Of a DNA stretch of 64,000 bases, positions 48,707 to 60,890 are shown one piece after another. Position 1 is the first letter of the stretch; the number at the start of each line of letters is the position of its first letter. The notes under the pieces are model-generated. The model was not told where the DNA came from. It was given only the letters and a program-made list of their open reading frames with translations, and ran no database searches. Made by a program: the position numbers and the translations under genes. This stretch comes from Amphibalanus amphitrite (lineage: Eukaryota; Arthropoda; Thecostraca; Balanomorpha; Balanidae): contig NW_024881864.1 in assembly GCF_019059575.1 (NCBI RefSeq), positions 10,001-74,000 of the forward strand, written 5' to 3'.

Positions 48707-48874
48707 AAACCTAACCTAACCTAACCTAACCTAACCTAACCTAACCTAACCTAACCTAACCTAACCTAACCTAACCTAACCTAACCTAACCTAACCTAAC
48801 CTAACCTAACCTAACCTAACCTAACCTAACCTAACCTAACCTAACCTAACCTAACCTAACCTAACCTAACCTAA
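48707..48874 (+). repeat. Interstitial telomeric array (TTAGG)n, ~33 copies
   Basis: A virtually perfect AACCT (CCTAA) array of ~167 bp is introduced by degenerate CAACCCAACCAAA. TTAGG is the canonical arthropod telomere repeat. Its near perfection suggests recent capture or telomerase-like addition. It lies inside the foldback element, not at a chromosome end in this window. Confidence 0.95.
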
Positions 48875-48924
48875 GGTAATGATGTTTGCCTACCGGGGAT
48901 AAGGAAATAGTTTCTCGCATGAAT

Positions 48925-49055
48925 AGATTGCAAGCAATAGTAAATCAAATATTTTTAGGTTAAGTGGTTATGCATCAGGCTTCAGGCCTTCGGCCTGAAG
49001 CCAGATACATAACCACTTAACCTAAAAATATTTGATTTACTATTGCCTGTAATCT
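48925..49055. repeat. Near-perfect 131-bp palindrome
   Basis: Arms of ~62 bp (AGATT.CA.GCAATAGTAAATC to GGCTTCAGG) face each other around CCTTCGG with about five mismatches. The arms contain TTAGGTTAAG, so a telomere-like word is present on both sides. Confidence 0.92.
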
Positions 49056-49137
49056 CTCCTAAGGCATTGCCTTCGGCACTGCACTGCTTCGCATTGAGCT
49101 GGTTCCGTGTTTTTTACATAATGACGTCACTTTCAGT

Positions 49138-49480
49138 GACTATGTAATCCCTGGACACTATGAACTCTGGCCTATTCAAGGCACTGGCCATTTTGAACAC
49201 TGGACACATCGTGCCCTGGACATTATGAACTCTGGCCATTTTGAACACTGGACACATCGTGCCCTGGACATTATGAACCCTGGCCATTTCGAACACTGGA
49301 CACATCGTGCCCTGGACATTATGAACCCTGGCCTCTTTGAATATACCCTATCTGCAGCCAGTTGGCCGCATTTGGACCATGCAATCCCTGGACATTATGA
49401 ACTCTGGCCCATTTAAGGCACTTGCCATTTCGACACTGGGCATAACGTACCCTGGACATTATGAACCCTGGCCAGAATAA
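49138..49480 (-). repeat. Right arm: inverted copy of the 48-bp minisatellite
   Basis: CCCTGGACATTATGAAC units with GAACACTGGACACATCGTG form the reverse complement of the left arm. Unit order mirrors it: short-variant units are bracketed by TGTAATCCCTGGACA-containing long units at the inner and outer ends. Confidence 0.88.
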
Positions 49481-49497
49481 ATGCTCCCACTACCGGG

Positions 49498-50116
49498 ACA
49501 GGAGAGGACGGAGGCGCCGGTGGAGCGCGTCCTTAGCTCGGTCGGAGGACGGCCGTCGCGGGCATCCACTTCCAAACGGCGGCCGTCGTGGTCGATTTAG
49601 CCGCCACTGACGCGGGCAGCCGCAGACGCGCTGGTCCGCCGTACAAATGGCTCCGATTAACCACGCTCCGTTTTTTTCCTCGATCCTCTGACATACATTT
49701 ATACGAGAGGTTTCTGAGAAATTCCACGCGTTATCTTGTTATATCCTCCTATCGGGTTGCTCCAATGACCGTTAGAAGCACGCGAGGGACAATCACATGT
49801 GATTAACCCTTTCACGTACAAATTGATCGCTAATGATCCTAAATGATTGCCGGCGACCCACGAAAATCAGGTTCCAAGACTGGTAGCGGTACTGTTGTAT
49901 GCCTCCTCTATGTTAAAGGATCGTCACTGGTCTCATCCTGTTCACGTGGACGAGCCTCACAGGCTGACGCACTGGCGAGCACGGATCCCCCGGCGCAATT
50001 GGACCAAATACGGTGTTAGGAGGGCTAGTACACAACCACTGAAACCTGGCCCGCGTCCCCACAGCTGGGCCACCGCCGGCAGATGACGAGCTCGCGGCGG
50101 CGGGCTGTCGCGGGAG
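49498..50116. other. Non-coding spacer
   Basis: A GC-rich patch at 49505-49640 and no supported gene. The lone TTAACCCTTTCACG at 49803 has no matching right end. Confidence 0.5.
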
Positions 50117-52113
50117 GTAGGGGAAGGTGGGGCAGGGCGGCCACCCTAACGCTTCTTACCATGCTGAAGCTTGATCGATAAAGTTAGAAAGATTCTTTCT
50201 AAATATGCCAATGTGATCCCTATTAAACTGATTTTTATTTCAACTTCCTTTCATTTCTAAAGGTGTTCACATATAGGAAATATTGGCAAAACTCATAACA
50301 CTAATTGGCTTAAACGTCGCTTTGCCCCAGACCCCGGGGCAAAGCGGCGCTTTCCTTGCCCCCAGTATGAGATACAGTTCAGTTGCCTCATGTAGGAATA
50401 AGTTTTTGATAGTAGACAGGTTTAAAATGGGATGGCTATTTATTTTGTCATCGTTCACCTGTAGGGAAACAACGCAAGGACATTCATGTAAAAACATTGA
50501 ATTTCGTTATTTTGGTGACGGAGATGTAACCGAAAAGTGGCCGAGATGAACGCATGACGATGTATTTCAATATAAAAAAACGTTTTTTGTCCAAATGAAA
50601 GCAATTTATGGAATTAGGAGCTGTTCACTCTGCTCAGTCCCCTTGCCCCACTCCTACCATCCGAGACATAGCATTTTCGAGCTCTGCTATTAATGGGCAA
50701 TAAAACTGGCAGAGGAAATGTGCGATAACCACACATTGGGGGAATGGGAACACTTAAATAAACTTCCAAACGGCTATGGCATAAACTAGATGCCGGCAGC
50801 GCTCTTGCGTTGCCTTGGGCCAGAATTGGAGGAACGGTACTGAGGGCACACACCGGGCCAAACCACCGAAACCCAGACTGAGCTTGGACTGAACCTGAAA
50901 CCAAACGAAACATCCCAAAAATGCTTCGAAGCACGTGAGATTGGTGCGGATATCTTCCTACAGTATGGTATGAATTAACTGCACGTGCATAGTTCATGTC
51001 CCAGGCACCCCAGTGCAGTCATTTTCATAACATCATGTAGCGTGTGTCTAGTTCTATCAGTGTACCGACTTTTGTGTCGCTAGATCGACGTTTCCCGGGA
51101 TCAGAGGATCCCTAGTCAAAACCGTTATCCGCCCCCCGCACGCGCAGCTTGCACCCCTGGGATATTATCTCGCCGGAATGTTACGACTCAATGTATTCTT
51201 ATTATGACCTGCAAGTTTTGAACCAGTTAGAGCGGCCGTTTACCCTGCAGGCGTGGCAACGCACGAAGGGGTGCAATCGGCTTGCACGTACCTAGCTCGT
51301 GCACCACAGAGTTTAGCTCAACCAAATGTGCACTATTTTGGAGGCCTTGCCTGAGACTACCATTGAACCGATTTTGAGGTTGATAGCTCAAAATTTCTTT
51401 GAGCCAGAGGACCTCACGTCAAAACGGTTTTCCGCCCCCAGCACGTGCAGCCTGCACCCCTCGCAGACGGTGACCCCCCTGGAAACTGGTTCAAGGTGTT
51501 ACCGATGTGTCCCGCCACTGTGGCTTTGTCCGTGACCTCGGGTTGACCTGTAGCCTTGACAAAAAATTTCGTGTCACCGAAACTTTGAAGCGGAATAGCA
51601 TGTGCCACGAAGCACTGAGCGAACCGAGGCCAGTACCAAAAGTTTACCTCGCCGGAGACGAGTCGAACGGTCCCACTTTCGTCCCGACCGGTCCACCCAT
51701 TTTGACTCCAGGTCCAAAAAAGCTTGGACAAACTCACTCACATACTCACATACTCACTCACTGACAAACAGGTTCAGCCGAACTTTTTTTCAGCGACCCA
51801 CCAATGGGAATTTCCGGATGCATAAGCATGCTATCGCATGCTTTTGATCCTCCAATTCTGGAATAACATTTCCAAAGCGTAAGAATATTGGTATAAAAAG
51901 GATAATCTGGGAAAATATGCCTTTTCGTCTGCCACGGATAAATGGCAACGGGTCGGAAACTCCGGTCCTGCTCATTCGAACGACCGCGAAGAGAAGTATT
52001 CGCAACCACAAACTGGAGCTGACGCCAGTTGTGCTGGGCTAGAACAAATGGTGGGCTAAAACAAATGGTGGCCGTTTTGTCCCGGGTGGCCGCTTTGCCC
52101 CGGTCTCCCCTAC
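50117..52113. mobile_element. ~2 kb element with GTAGGGGA.. inverted ends
   Basis: The left end GTAGGGGAAGGTGGGGCAGG (50117 on) and the right end CGGTCTCCCCTAC (to 52113) form a ~30-bp imperfect inverted repeat including GCGGCCACCC/GGGTGGCCGC. Inside, GTCGCTTTGCCCC faces GGGGCAAAGCGGC at 50316-50350, another pair of the same motif. A ~45-bp segment (GTCAAAACGGTT.TCCGCCCCC..., GCACGTGCAGC.TGCACCCC) is duplicated at ~51115 and ~51417. No transposase or clear target duplication, so the superfamily is open. Confidence 0.6.
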
Positions 52114-55100
52114 AGACCTGATGCGTTTAAATGGTAAACGGTAATGTGTTTGACCGCGCGGATGAGTGCGGGGACGGTCCGGTCCCGGTACATACAGCCC
52201 AGGAAGGTGGGAAAGAGAGACCAGTAGTGGCGGGCGTCAGGGGCGACGGACGCTGTCGGCTGATTCCGCATTCATGGTGCATTCCGGGGTCGTTTATAAG
52301 ACAGCAGCACCCTCCCTCTGCCACTGGACTCACGGATGTGTTGGTGTTCCAGGAGCGGTTAGCTGTTTTATGGTATTTCAGAGTGGTAAACTGCATCTGC
52401 ATTTGGTTGCTGGTGGTTGTAAAGTTAACTTACCTGACCTTCGGTTGTTTCAGGAGCCCGAGAGCAGGAGCCGTCTGTGACCGCTGCAAGTCACACATAA
52501 CCACAGCCATCTCTCGGGGTTAGCTGCGACATTGTCCGGGTTAGCCGATCTTCCAGCCCGACCGCCGGCCGGGGTCACCCTATTAGAACACCCGCGACAA
52601 GATCACCCACTCATACAGAGTGGAAACAAATGCTAGTCTACGTCAGCCGCACGCCTGACCTGACAACCCCAGACAGAGACACAGAAACAGGCGACCGTCA
52701 GACATCCACAACACACCCGGACATGTCCCTGCGCACGGCTGACATAACTGGCGCCACTCATAACCGGCGCGTGGGCCTCATCAATCGTGTGTTATCGGGA
52801 CCGCTGGTTAGTCGGGGCGCCGGGCCCGTCGCCAGCCGACACAGTCCCGTGTCGCCCCAACCTCTGTGGACGGCAGTAACCGGGGCAGCTCCTATTGGGG
52901 TCCGACGAGACACGACATAGAACAGGGAGGATCCCGAGAAAAGGAAAATCGTGTGCGAATCTCCCCTTCACTCGCCACGACAAGCAGGTGAACAATGATT
53001 TAGTTGGGCGATAGGTCTAAAGAGAGGGTTCGCTGGCTCAAAACGTATGTAAGCAATGTTTTATAAAATTCGACAGAGAAATCCTATTTCATTTTTTTGA
53101 TGCTAGGTAAAATGGTCCACCCAAACTTTAAAGTTTAAGCACTGAACACATTTCGCAATTTCATGAAAGAGTCTGTCCGTTGACTTTTGACGCAACGGAA
53201 ACATTTTGTTTTTATACGACCATTCCCTAAGGCCATGTGCCATCCTGATCTTCCGCATTCCATTTCCTTGGAAAAGGTATCACAATGATCAAATGATTCA
53301 TTTTGTTGTGAATAAACTGGTTTCGCTGATGAGTTTTGTTCCATAAACTGGTCCGTTTTTATCGGCTACGGTTTAGGCTAAAGTGAAGAATGTTTAGACC
53401 ATCTCGTTAGAATAACGTTCCGCCACATGCCAGCCTCGCTGTTGCGTGCTCTATAATGCGTCTCCCGGAACTAAAACACAGGATGACACAGGCAGTCGAT
53501 CCGGCAAACGCCTGAATGGCGCGGCACTATGGTTTGTGTTTTATACATTAACCTCTATTATGCGTGAGATTAATAAGAATTGGTATGTTTTTCATTCGGT
53601 TGTATGCAGCCAAAAAAAGTAGGAAATGTAAACTTGCTTCTAAAAAACAGATGTACGGTAAACTATCATCCGCAGCATCAATGGTATTGGACAACATTGA
53701 ATGAGAACTGAGGAGTGCTATATATGATATTGAATATTAGTTAACCTGGAAAAAATGAAAGGTGCCATTTGAGCAATGGTGTAACACCAGTAGTGTCATC
53801 AAAAACCTTAGGAAAAGGAGAGGCCTCTAATGGAAATTCAAGGGAAAGTAAACGGAACGTGAGAAAAAAGTTAAGTGACAGCCTCACCTGTTCAAATATT
53901 GTTCAAAATAACCGTGAATTGCCCTCCGAAAGCTCCCTTGCGGCCGCCTTTTTCAGCCGCCTTTTTCAGAGCCCCATTATGCGGCCGTGATTGATTACCA
54001 CGAGTGGACAGGCCGTGCTATTTCCGCGTACCTTTAATGGTCCATCAGGTGTTGGCCGCTGTCACTGTAACTTACGCCATAACAGAAATATAGTCCATTA
54101 GTCAAAGGATATGTCGGCGGCTCCACACGTGCAGTGGCGCTGTTGGTCATGGAAAGGTTTCACAAACTGGACATCATAAGGCCCTTCTGAAAAAAATGTA
54201 TTTTGGTACAGGTGTTTACGGTTTACACTTCGTAGATTACATTCACAATACAATGTCGACACCATTTTTTTAAACCCTGCACATCTGCTCTCCCGTGAAT
54301 TTCCGGGAGGCACGAAAGATCTCCTTTTAAAAGTGTCCAATCGTCCGATCATGATCAAATATGTGTGTTCGTAGGCCTGTTCTGGTATTGCTTAATCTGC
54401 CAAGACAGACAAACTTGAGAAAAATCGAGTGATTGTACCTTTTTTGAAGGTCTCCTAACCAACATGTCTGAAATTCACCGGAGAACAAATGTGGGGTTTA
54501 AAAAAAGGGTGTCGATGTATAGTTTTATCAGCATATGACTTCATAAACACAATACAGATAGGTGATAGAACGACTTTCAGAATGTCCATAGCTCAAGACA
54601 AGGCCTCAAGATAACTAATTTACTTGAACATCCTATAGTCCATTTTTAAACGTATCGCACGCTTCTGCATGGCTCATTAGCTCCAATTCTTCCTTGCTGA
54701 AGCAGTCGTGAAACTTTCTGGTGGCCACGCGGTCTTGAACGAGTTTAGCTTATCCACGTTCTATCAAAAAGTGATTACGTCCTGAGGCTGGATAAAGACT
54801 GATGCTATGCAATAGCTGGGTCTCGTGCCGTCCGAGCGGTGCACTCCATAGTACAGAGCGGTGCACTCCCCGGACCGGTCACTCCGCTGACCAGGGTCTC
54901 ACCCCATCTGTGCAGTGCAGCGGTCCGTATAGCCGGCACGCCGAGCTGCCGGGCTGCAATCAGTCGCCTTCAGACCGGTCACGACTCACGACCGGGAGTG
55001 ACGGGCCGAGGGCAGTCTTATCTGCCCGGCACCGAGGCCCGCCCGACCCGCCGCCACAGCTCGGACCAGGGAGCCACAGTTCGGACCAGGGACCCGCCAC

Positions 55101-55994
55101 AGCCCGGACCAGGGACCCGTTACAGCTCGGACCAGGGACCTGCCACAGCGCGTGCCAACCACCAACCTGCACCGCAGCCACAGCCGGGACCCTACACAGC
55201 TCGGGTCCCTGAGGAACACAGCCCAGAGCTGCCAGCGTAGCGCGGCTGTAGCGGTCGGCCTCTGCCAGCACGGTAAGGACCAGCCTCCACAGCCGGTACC
55301 TATTTACCATCTCGACAGGAAGCTGCTGTCACGGCCGTGAGTTGTGGTAGACCGTCGGAATCGGATAACCCCTGGTGAGTAGGCATTGATTCTCCTCTCA
55401 CCATGCGCAAACCACACTGGAGAGGACGCAGCGGAACCACCACTCGTCTCAACAGTAGGAGGGCGCTGCGACTGTAACGTAAGCGGCGCCTTTTGGAGCT
55501 GGTGTGTGTGGGACGTCACGAGCACAGTAGCGCCTCTATCGCAGTGGCCAGCTGCGATTGGAGCGCCACCGACGCTGGGTAGATGAACTACGGAGCCAAC
55601 TGACAGTCCCCCGAGTCGGCAGTCGTCTGGCACAATGACGAACATACCTATAGGGTATAAAGAGGTGTAAAAAAATACGTACTGTATCATGATTATTTTT
55701 CTGCGCGCGTGAAAAAGGTTTTCACCATTCATTCAGAGTACCCACACCACAATGCTAAAATCCTGCTCGCAGCTCAGTATAAATGCCTGATACGAATTAA
55801 CTCACGAATTAACGCATCGACTGCATTGAGGGAGCAGTCGGTGTAAAATCCTCACCCTCTCCACTTCAAACTGTGAATCTAAGCAGGTTAGTATGACTGG
55901 GCACGACGCCAAAGTGCGAAGATTACTGTACCTGGTAGGAGAGCGGTGCTGACTGGGAGGATGAGGGAGCAGAGTGGGTGTCGGAACGCTATGA
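52114..55994. other. Non-coding region
   Basis: No gene recognised. GC-rich at 52520-52920 and 54830-55300; AT-rich between. A frame of ~73 codons at 53769 and others lack family features. Confidence 0.5.
55052..55148. repeat. 23-bp minisatellite, four copies
   Basis: Units of GCCACAGCTCGGACCAGGGA, with CCC or CCT joining them, run head to tail. They yield Arg/Pro/Gly-biased frames on both strands. Confidence 0.85.
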
Positions 55995-57746
55995 CTGAAA
56001 CCAGTCATAGCGCCAAAACGTGGTCGCCGTGTTGAACCAGCCAATATCTCTTCAGACGAACTTAACAGTTATTTTACGTCGATCGGCACGCAAACCAGAG
56101 AGAAGGTGATGAGAGACTTTCGGAGTTCCGGAATGGAAAAACTCAACGTTCGCTTGCCTCGTGTTAACGCCGGTGCCCTCACGCTGACGCCTGTGACTTT
56201 AGATCATCTTAAAGCTGTTATATTCAGTATGCCAAACAAAAATTCCAGCATTGAAGGAGATGTGCCACTCAAAATTTTGAAGTTAAGTTTTGGAGTAGTA
56301 GGCAGATATTTGTTGCGCATAGTGAATACAAGCATAGTGACGGAAACTGTACCAGATGGATGGAAGAAGGCAGAGGTGCTACCCTTGCACAAAAGAAATG
56401 ACCCCTCAGAAGCGGCGAATTTTAGACCCATAACCATTATGAGTGTCATTTGTAAGATCATTGAAAAAATAGTTCACACCCAGGTGACTAGTTATCTGAC
56501 TCAGCAACATTTATTCACCATCGATCAGCATGGCTTTATGCCAAATCATTCCACGGCCACGGCACTCGTATCAATGACTGACGAAATTTTGAAAGGTATG
56601 GACAATTCGGAAATTTCATTGCTAGCTCTTTTAGATTTAAGTCGGTGTTTTGATGTGGTCGATCATAGTACTATTCTTGAAAAATTGAGTCTCTTACAGA
56701 TTAGGACAGGGTGGTTCAAGAGCTACCTCGAGGGACATACTCAGAGGGTAAGGATCGGCGACGAAGTATCAGAACCCTTGCCGATATCGGTGGGATGCTT
56801 CCAGGGCTCAACGTTAGGAAGTTTATTGTTTAATATTCTAAGCAATGACATCGCATGTCACATTCCGTCCTCTGTGAACGGTTTCCGAGTAACTTTAATC
56901 AGGTATGCGGATGATACTCAGCTAGCACTAACCGGGTCGAGACACAAAATTCGGGATATGCAGTGTGCTATGGAAGACGTTTTAGGTATCTTGAGTAACT
57001 GGTTTATGCAAAACGGTATGATGGTTAATCCTAGTAAAACGGAACTGATGGTTTTCGGTGACAGACGGCAATTAGTCCAGTTAGATGAAGTTCCAAAAGT
57101 GTCATTCATGGGTGAAGTGGTGATGTCTACCGAGAGCGTGAGGAACTTAGGTGTGATAATGGACCCAAACCTGTCATGGGAGCGCCACGTGCAACATGTT
57201 GTTAACAAATGTTTTGGCATTCTCATTGGAATCTCGCACGTTAAACATACTCTACCGGCTTCTGTTCTACCTCGTATCGTCGATTCTCTTGTACTTTCTC
57301 ACATTCGATACTGTGCGCAGGTGTATGGTAGCTGTGGCAAAAATGTACTGACCGAACTACAAAAAATAGTCAACTTCGCAGCACGAGTTATTTCCGGTCG
57401 ACGGAAATACGACCATGTTTCGGATGTCATTTCAGACTTAGGTTGGCTCACTATTCCAAAGCTAGTTGACTATTTTGACATGTGCATGATTCATAAAATT
57501 TTATCGCTGGACGTACCAATAGGATTGCGTGAAGCACTGTTGTTTAATCATGAATCAAGCTCTCGAAGAACACGGCAGTCGGATCATATTTCAACCACTC
57601 GCCCCCGCAACAACCATGGAAAACGTACATTCATCTATCGTGCATCCAAATTGTATAACACATTCGCCATAGATCATCATGTGAACCACCTTAGCATGAC
57701 TTCTTTTAAGCGCCACATTCGCAAAATGTTGGCTGATGCATCGTGA
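55995..57746 (+). pseudogene. 5'-truncated CR1/Jockey-type non-LTR reverse transcriptase
   Basis: Reverse transcriptase part of a second retrotransposon. The frame is open from just after a stop at 55992; the first ATG is at 56109, but coding similarity begins earlier (SSDELNSYFTSIG), so the 5' part with the endonuclease is missing. RT motifs are intact: EAANFRPITIMS, LLDLSRCFDVVDHS (catalytic Asp at 56633), CFQGSTLGSLLFN and RYADDTQLALTG (YADD at 56904-56915). The end matches the conserved C-terminal domain of this clade (RHIRKMLADAS stop). The usual PQGS is FQGS here. The truncation starts at a hairpin, CTATGACTG-AAAC-CAGTCATAG (55990-56011 area). The RT frame is undamaged, implying a fairly recent, dead-on-arrival insertion. 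Confidence 0.9.
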
Positions 57747-57938
57747 TTTTTTTTTTTCGTGACTAGTTAGTTTATTTTAAGTGTCCGCGATTTTGTTCTC
57801 ATGAAGATGTGTGTGTGTGTTTTTATAACTTGTTTTTTTTTTATACCGTGCGGTGTTACATTGTATGACGAGGGTATTGGAATAGCCCATTTTGTGTGGA
57901 AATACCTGATGATGTGAAATAAATAAATAAATAAAAAA
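57747..57938 (+). other. 3' UTR and (AAAT)n tail of the CR1/Jockey-type element
   Basis: About 170 bp of T-rich 3' UTR end in GATGTGAAATAAATAAATAA and A-rich sequence (57917-57938), a short tetranucleotide tail as used by several CR1/Jockey-group elements. AATAAA is embedded in the tail. Confidence 0.8.
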
Positions 57939-59165
57939 CATCGGTTCCACGCGGCTATGGGGGAAGCCAATGGCAAGTGGTGCAAGGGAGGGGTAAGGGC
58001 CTATAACGGCCGATGGTGCCAGCGTCCTGAGGAATGTGACCTAACCTATAAAGTCACGACGCCAGGTGTTAGCGTCGAGGGCAGCGCAGCACGCCATCCA
58101 ACAGCAGTAACCGTAGGTACAAAACACGCCTTAGGCCACACATAGGCACAAAACACGCCTCAGACAACGCCTAGGTACAAACACGCCTGGCTGGGGGGGG
58201 GGGGCGTTTTTGTGCCCCCCTCTACCTCAGGTTTTTAGCGAATATCTCATAAAACAGTGGCAGACACAAATCAGCATATTTCTTTTCTGTACATGTTGTA
58301 AAATGTCAAACCCGGGTCGTTCAAGGTCAGTTTACCAGGCAGCGTCAAGCAACCTTACTTCAGAAAAAGCTCCAATACTCGCTATAGCTACATACACCAA
58401 CTGAACGAGCGCTTTGAAACTTCAGCGATTGATAAGAATAGGAGTATGTATATGTAAAATGCATATCTCGGAATTTCGATTATATCTGTGACAAAAGGTT
58501 AAGTCAATTTTGCGACCTCTCCATCATAAATCAATGGTAGAAAATTCAAACGCGCCTCTTCTGGACAAATGTCGTTCTAAACACTCTCAAACATTGGTTT
58601 ACAGGTACTTAAATATGACATACTGAATCGTAAAATTGCACCCGTCACTCCTTTGTGCCCCTGAGGTCATCTCAGGTCATGAAAGGTCCCCAGCAGGTTT
58701 TTTACAACAACTTTTGATAAAGACATGCTAGAGCGGTAAAAACACCTCAGGTGTGTTCAGCTCGACGATACGGATTGACTAATATGCGACATGACCTTTA
58801 CCGGTCAGGTCATGACCTTCACCTGAGGTCAAATGTTCCAAATGACCTTTCAAGGTCAAATTATAGTTCATTCGACGCATCTCGACGGAAGAAAGATGGT
58901 ACCAGCAAGCGTAATGTTGTGACTCTCTTGAGTCATAAGTTATTGCAGAAAAAACATTTTCCATAAAATGGGTTTTTATAGTTCTTGCCCTCTGTAGGCT
59001 TAACTGTGACCTCAGGTCAAATCTGAGAAAACATTTAGGAAGAGCGGTAAAAGAGCTCGGGAATCCACTTTCCTTTGGCTCCCGAGTTATGCCCCGGTTT
59101 GCTAAGAATGGTTGAAAAAGGCAAAATCTGACCTATGAAGACACCTCTGGTGACATTTCGTTTAA

Positions 59166-60039
59166 CACGCGCAGTGGAAGGAGGGGGAAGGAGGGGGATG
59201 ACTTTAGGGGATTTCGCCCACCCCTCTTGTTTTCCGCCAGTAACTCGCGCCGCAAACAAAATATTAATGTGAAATCTTAACTACTTGTCCAAAATTGAAG
59301 TGCAGATCTTCTCGTGCAAGAAATAAGAAAATCGGTTCACAACTTTTTTAATAATAGCGGTGTAAAGTCAAACATCCCGCCGCCGCGGCGGCGCGGCGGC
59401 GCGGCGGCCGGCGCTAGCCGTTACGCGCCGCCTGAATTGTAGACTGTGCCGGGGTGTGATGGTTTCTTCTTCACATCGCGCTCCTTACCGCTGATTATAT
59501 TTGATTCGCATCACATTTTGTGAGAAGACTAAGAAATGTACAGGCAATCTTATGCTCAAAGAATTTTGAAAATCGGCCGATAACAACTTGAGTTATGAGT
59601 GTGTAAGCACAAAGTTGTGATTGCCGCGTTTCCCGCGTCGGCCGATCCCGCTTCAGCCGGCGACATCTTACCCTTAGCAGGCTTCTAACTGCCATATTCA
59701 TTGTTGGATTAACTAGCAATTCACCATACATACTCACAAATGTATATTCTTTCGCATAGTGAAAGAAAAAAATCGGACGGTAACTTTCTGAGTTATCCGG
59801 CGTGTAAACGCAAAAAAAAAGTCGCTCATATGGCAGATTTGACCACATTTGACCTCATTTGACCTTGAAGATATTGACCTGGGGTCATGAAATTCACGCA
59901 CAACAGAGTTCCCCAGGGCCATCACCTACCCTTCAAATTTCGTCTTTCTAGCTCCAGTGGGAGCTGAGATCTTGGGGGGGGGGCGACATCCGCCCCCCTT
60001 CCACTGGGCGTAGTACTCGCAACCCTTCCACTGCGCGTG
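59166..60039. mobile_element. TTAA-flanked element with CACGCGC ends, copy 7
   Basis: CACGCGCAGTGGAAGG at the left equals the inverse of CCTTCCACTGCGCGTG at the right, a perfect 16 bp. TTAA flanks both (59162-59165, 60040-60043). The right subterminal G-run GGGCGACATCCGCCC C-run (59974-59998) resembles the other copies; the left one is interrupted (GGAAGGAGGGGGATGACTTT). The ends differ from the common CCCTCGC, so this is a divergent subfamily. The segment TGACCACATTTGACCTCATTTGACCTTGAAG near 59839-59870 holds several TGACC words. Confidence 0.75.
59380..59420. repeat. (GCGGCGGC)n CpG tract
   Basis: A short GCGGCGGCGCGGCGGC run lies inside the element at 59166, very unlike its AT-rich flanks. 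Confidence 0.7.
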
Positions 60040-60259
60040 TTAACCTGACCTGAAATGGCCGAAGAATGTTCTTCATTATTTTTAACGCTCTTTTGAATGC
60101 CGCTTACTGTGTGTCGCTACGTGGCCAAGGAGCCCAGTTAGACGGGGGAGGGGTGTGACAACGCCCCCCCCCCCACATACACACACCTTGCACGACACGG
60201 AAAACTCCAGCAAGGGGTTAAATAATTAGATGGCGCTGGAGAACCACTGTTTAGGACAG

Positions 60260-60407
60260 TAGCGGCGGAACACCTTCAATTAAGGGGGGGGGGGGCAGTG
60301 CCGACTTTTGGTCCCATTCTTTCCATGCAACGCCCATAGGGCTAATGTTGAAATGCCAAAATCAAAGGGGGGCACGGTGCCCGGGTACCCTCCCCGTTCT
60401 GCCGCCA
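60260..60407 (-). mobile_element. ~150-bp MITE with GGCGGAAC ends, copy 2
   Basis: This is an inverted copy of 23591-23741: TAGCGGCGGAACACC at the left, GTTCTGCCGCC at the right, and TGCCGACTTTTGGTCCC and TTCTTTCCATGCAACGCCCA between. Confidence 0.75.
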
Positions 60408-60890
60408 ATGGTTTAGGGCATGATTTGACACAAATTAAAAAAACTAGAACTACGTAGTACATATCTTTATCATTTACATACATTCTTGTATTACACAGGT
60501 TATCAAGCGCAAAAGGAATGACTACCGGCGATATGCTCGGATTAATCTGAGAAGCAATCACATTACTAGACTTGGCCACCTATCAACTACGGGGAATATA
60601 ATGTTGTAATTGCCCACATCGTTTGTGCCGCGCGACTTTCTTCCAGTCGATTTACTAGGAATGCATTATTAACTGGGCCGGAATGAAGCCAGTACCGATG
60701 TTACGTAACCGTCATTACTTTCTTGATTCTATTTAAAAATGACAAGAACTTTGTCCTTTGCTATTCGTTTAAACGTGCATTTTTTAAGGTCTGACCGTAT
60801 CTTCAGGTGTAGGGCTTCACGACGCCGTAAAGCAGACTGTCAACAATACCGATGTCCTTACTAAGGACTGATGCCAGACTTAGTTTCATA

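Larger units (their letters stand above)
48340..49486. mobile_element. Foldback element carrying a telomeric repeat array
   Basis: CCACTACCGGG occurs at 48329-48339 and 49487-49497, a candidate 8-11-bp target duplication. Between them ~350-bp arms are inverted copies: left 48350-48700 and right ~49138-49480, both made of GTTCATAATGTCCAGGGCA-type units. The middle holds an AACCT array and a ~131-bp palindrome. Long inverted arms with a 9-bp-class duplication fit Mutator-like foldback elements, but no transposase is present, so this is an inference. The AACCT array lies only on the left side of the centre. Confidence 0.7.
58126..60217. mobile_element. Diverged TTAA-type element, outer copy split by another
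   Basis: The right end is ...CCCCCACATACACAC...GCAAGGGG followed by TTAA (60218-60221), with a G-run/C-run hairpin at ~60143-60173 (loop GTGTGACAACGC). The left side has G-run GCGTTTTTGTGC C-run at 58193-58220, preceded by tandem TAGGTACAAAACACGCCT words; no TTAACCC start is visible, so the left limit is uncertain. AGGTCA/TGACCT words are frequent (58660-58690, 58787-58860, 58990-59020). The better-preserved element at 59166-60039 lies within. Confidence 0.5.

Noticed and set aside
49802..49820. Isolated TTAACCCTTTCACG resembling a TTAA-element left end
   Set aside because: No G-run hairpin, no AGGTCA words and no matching right end nearby.
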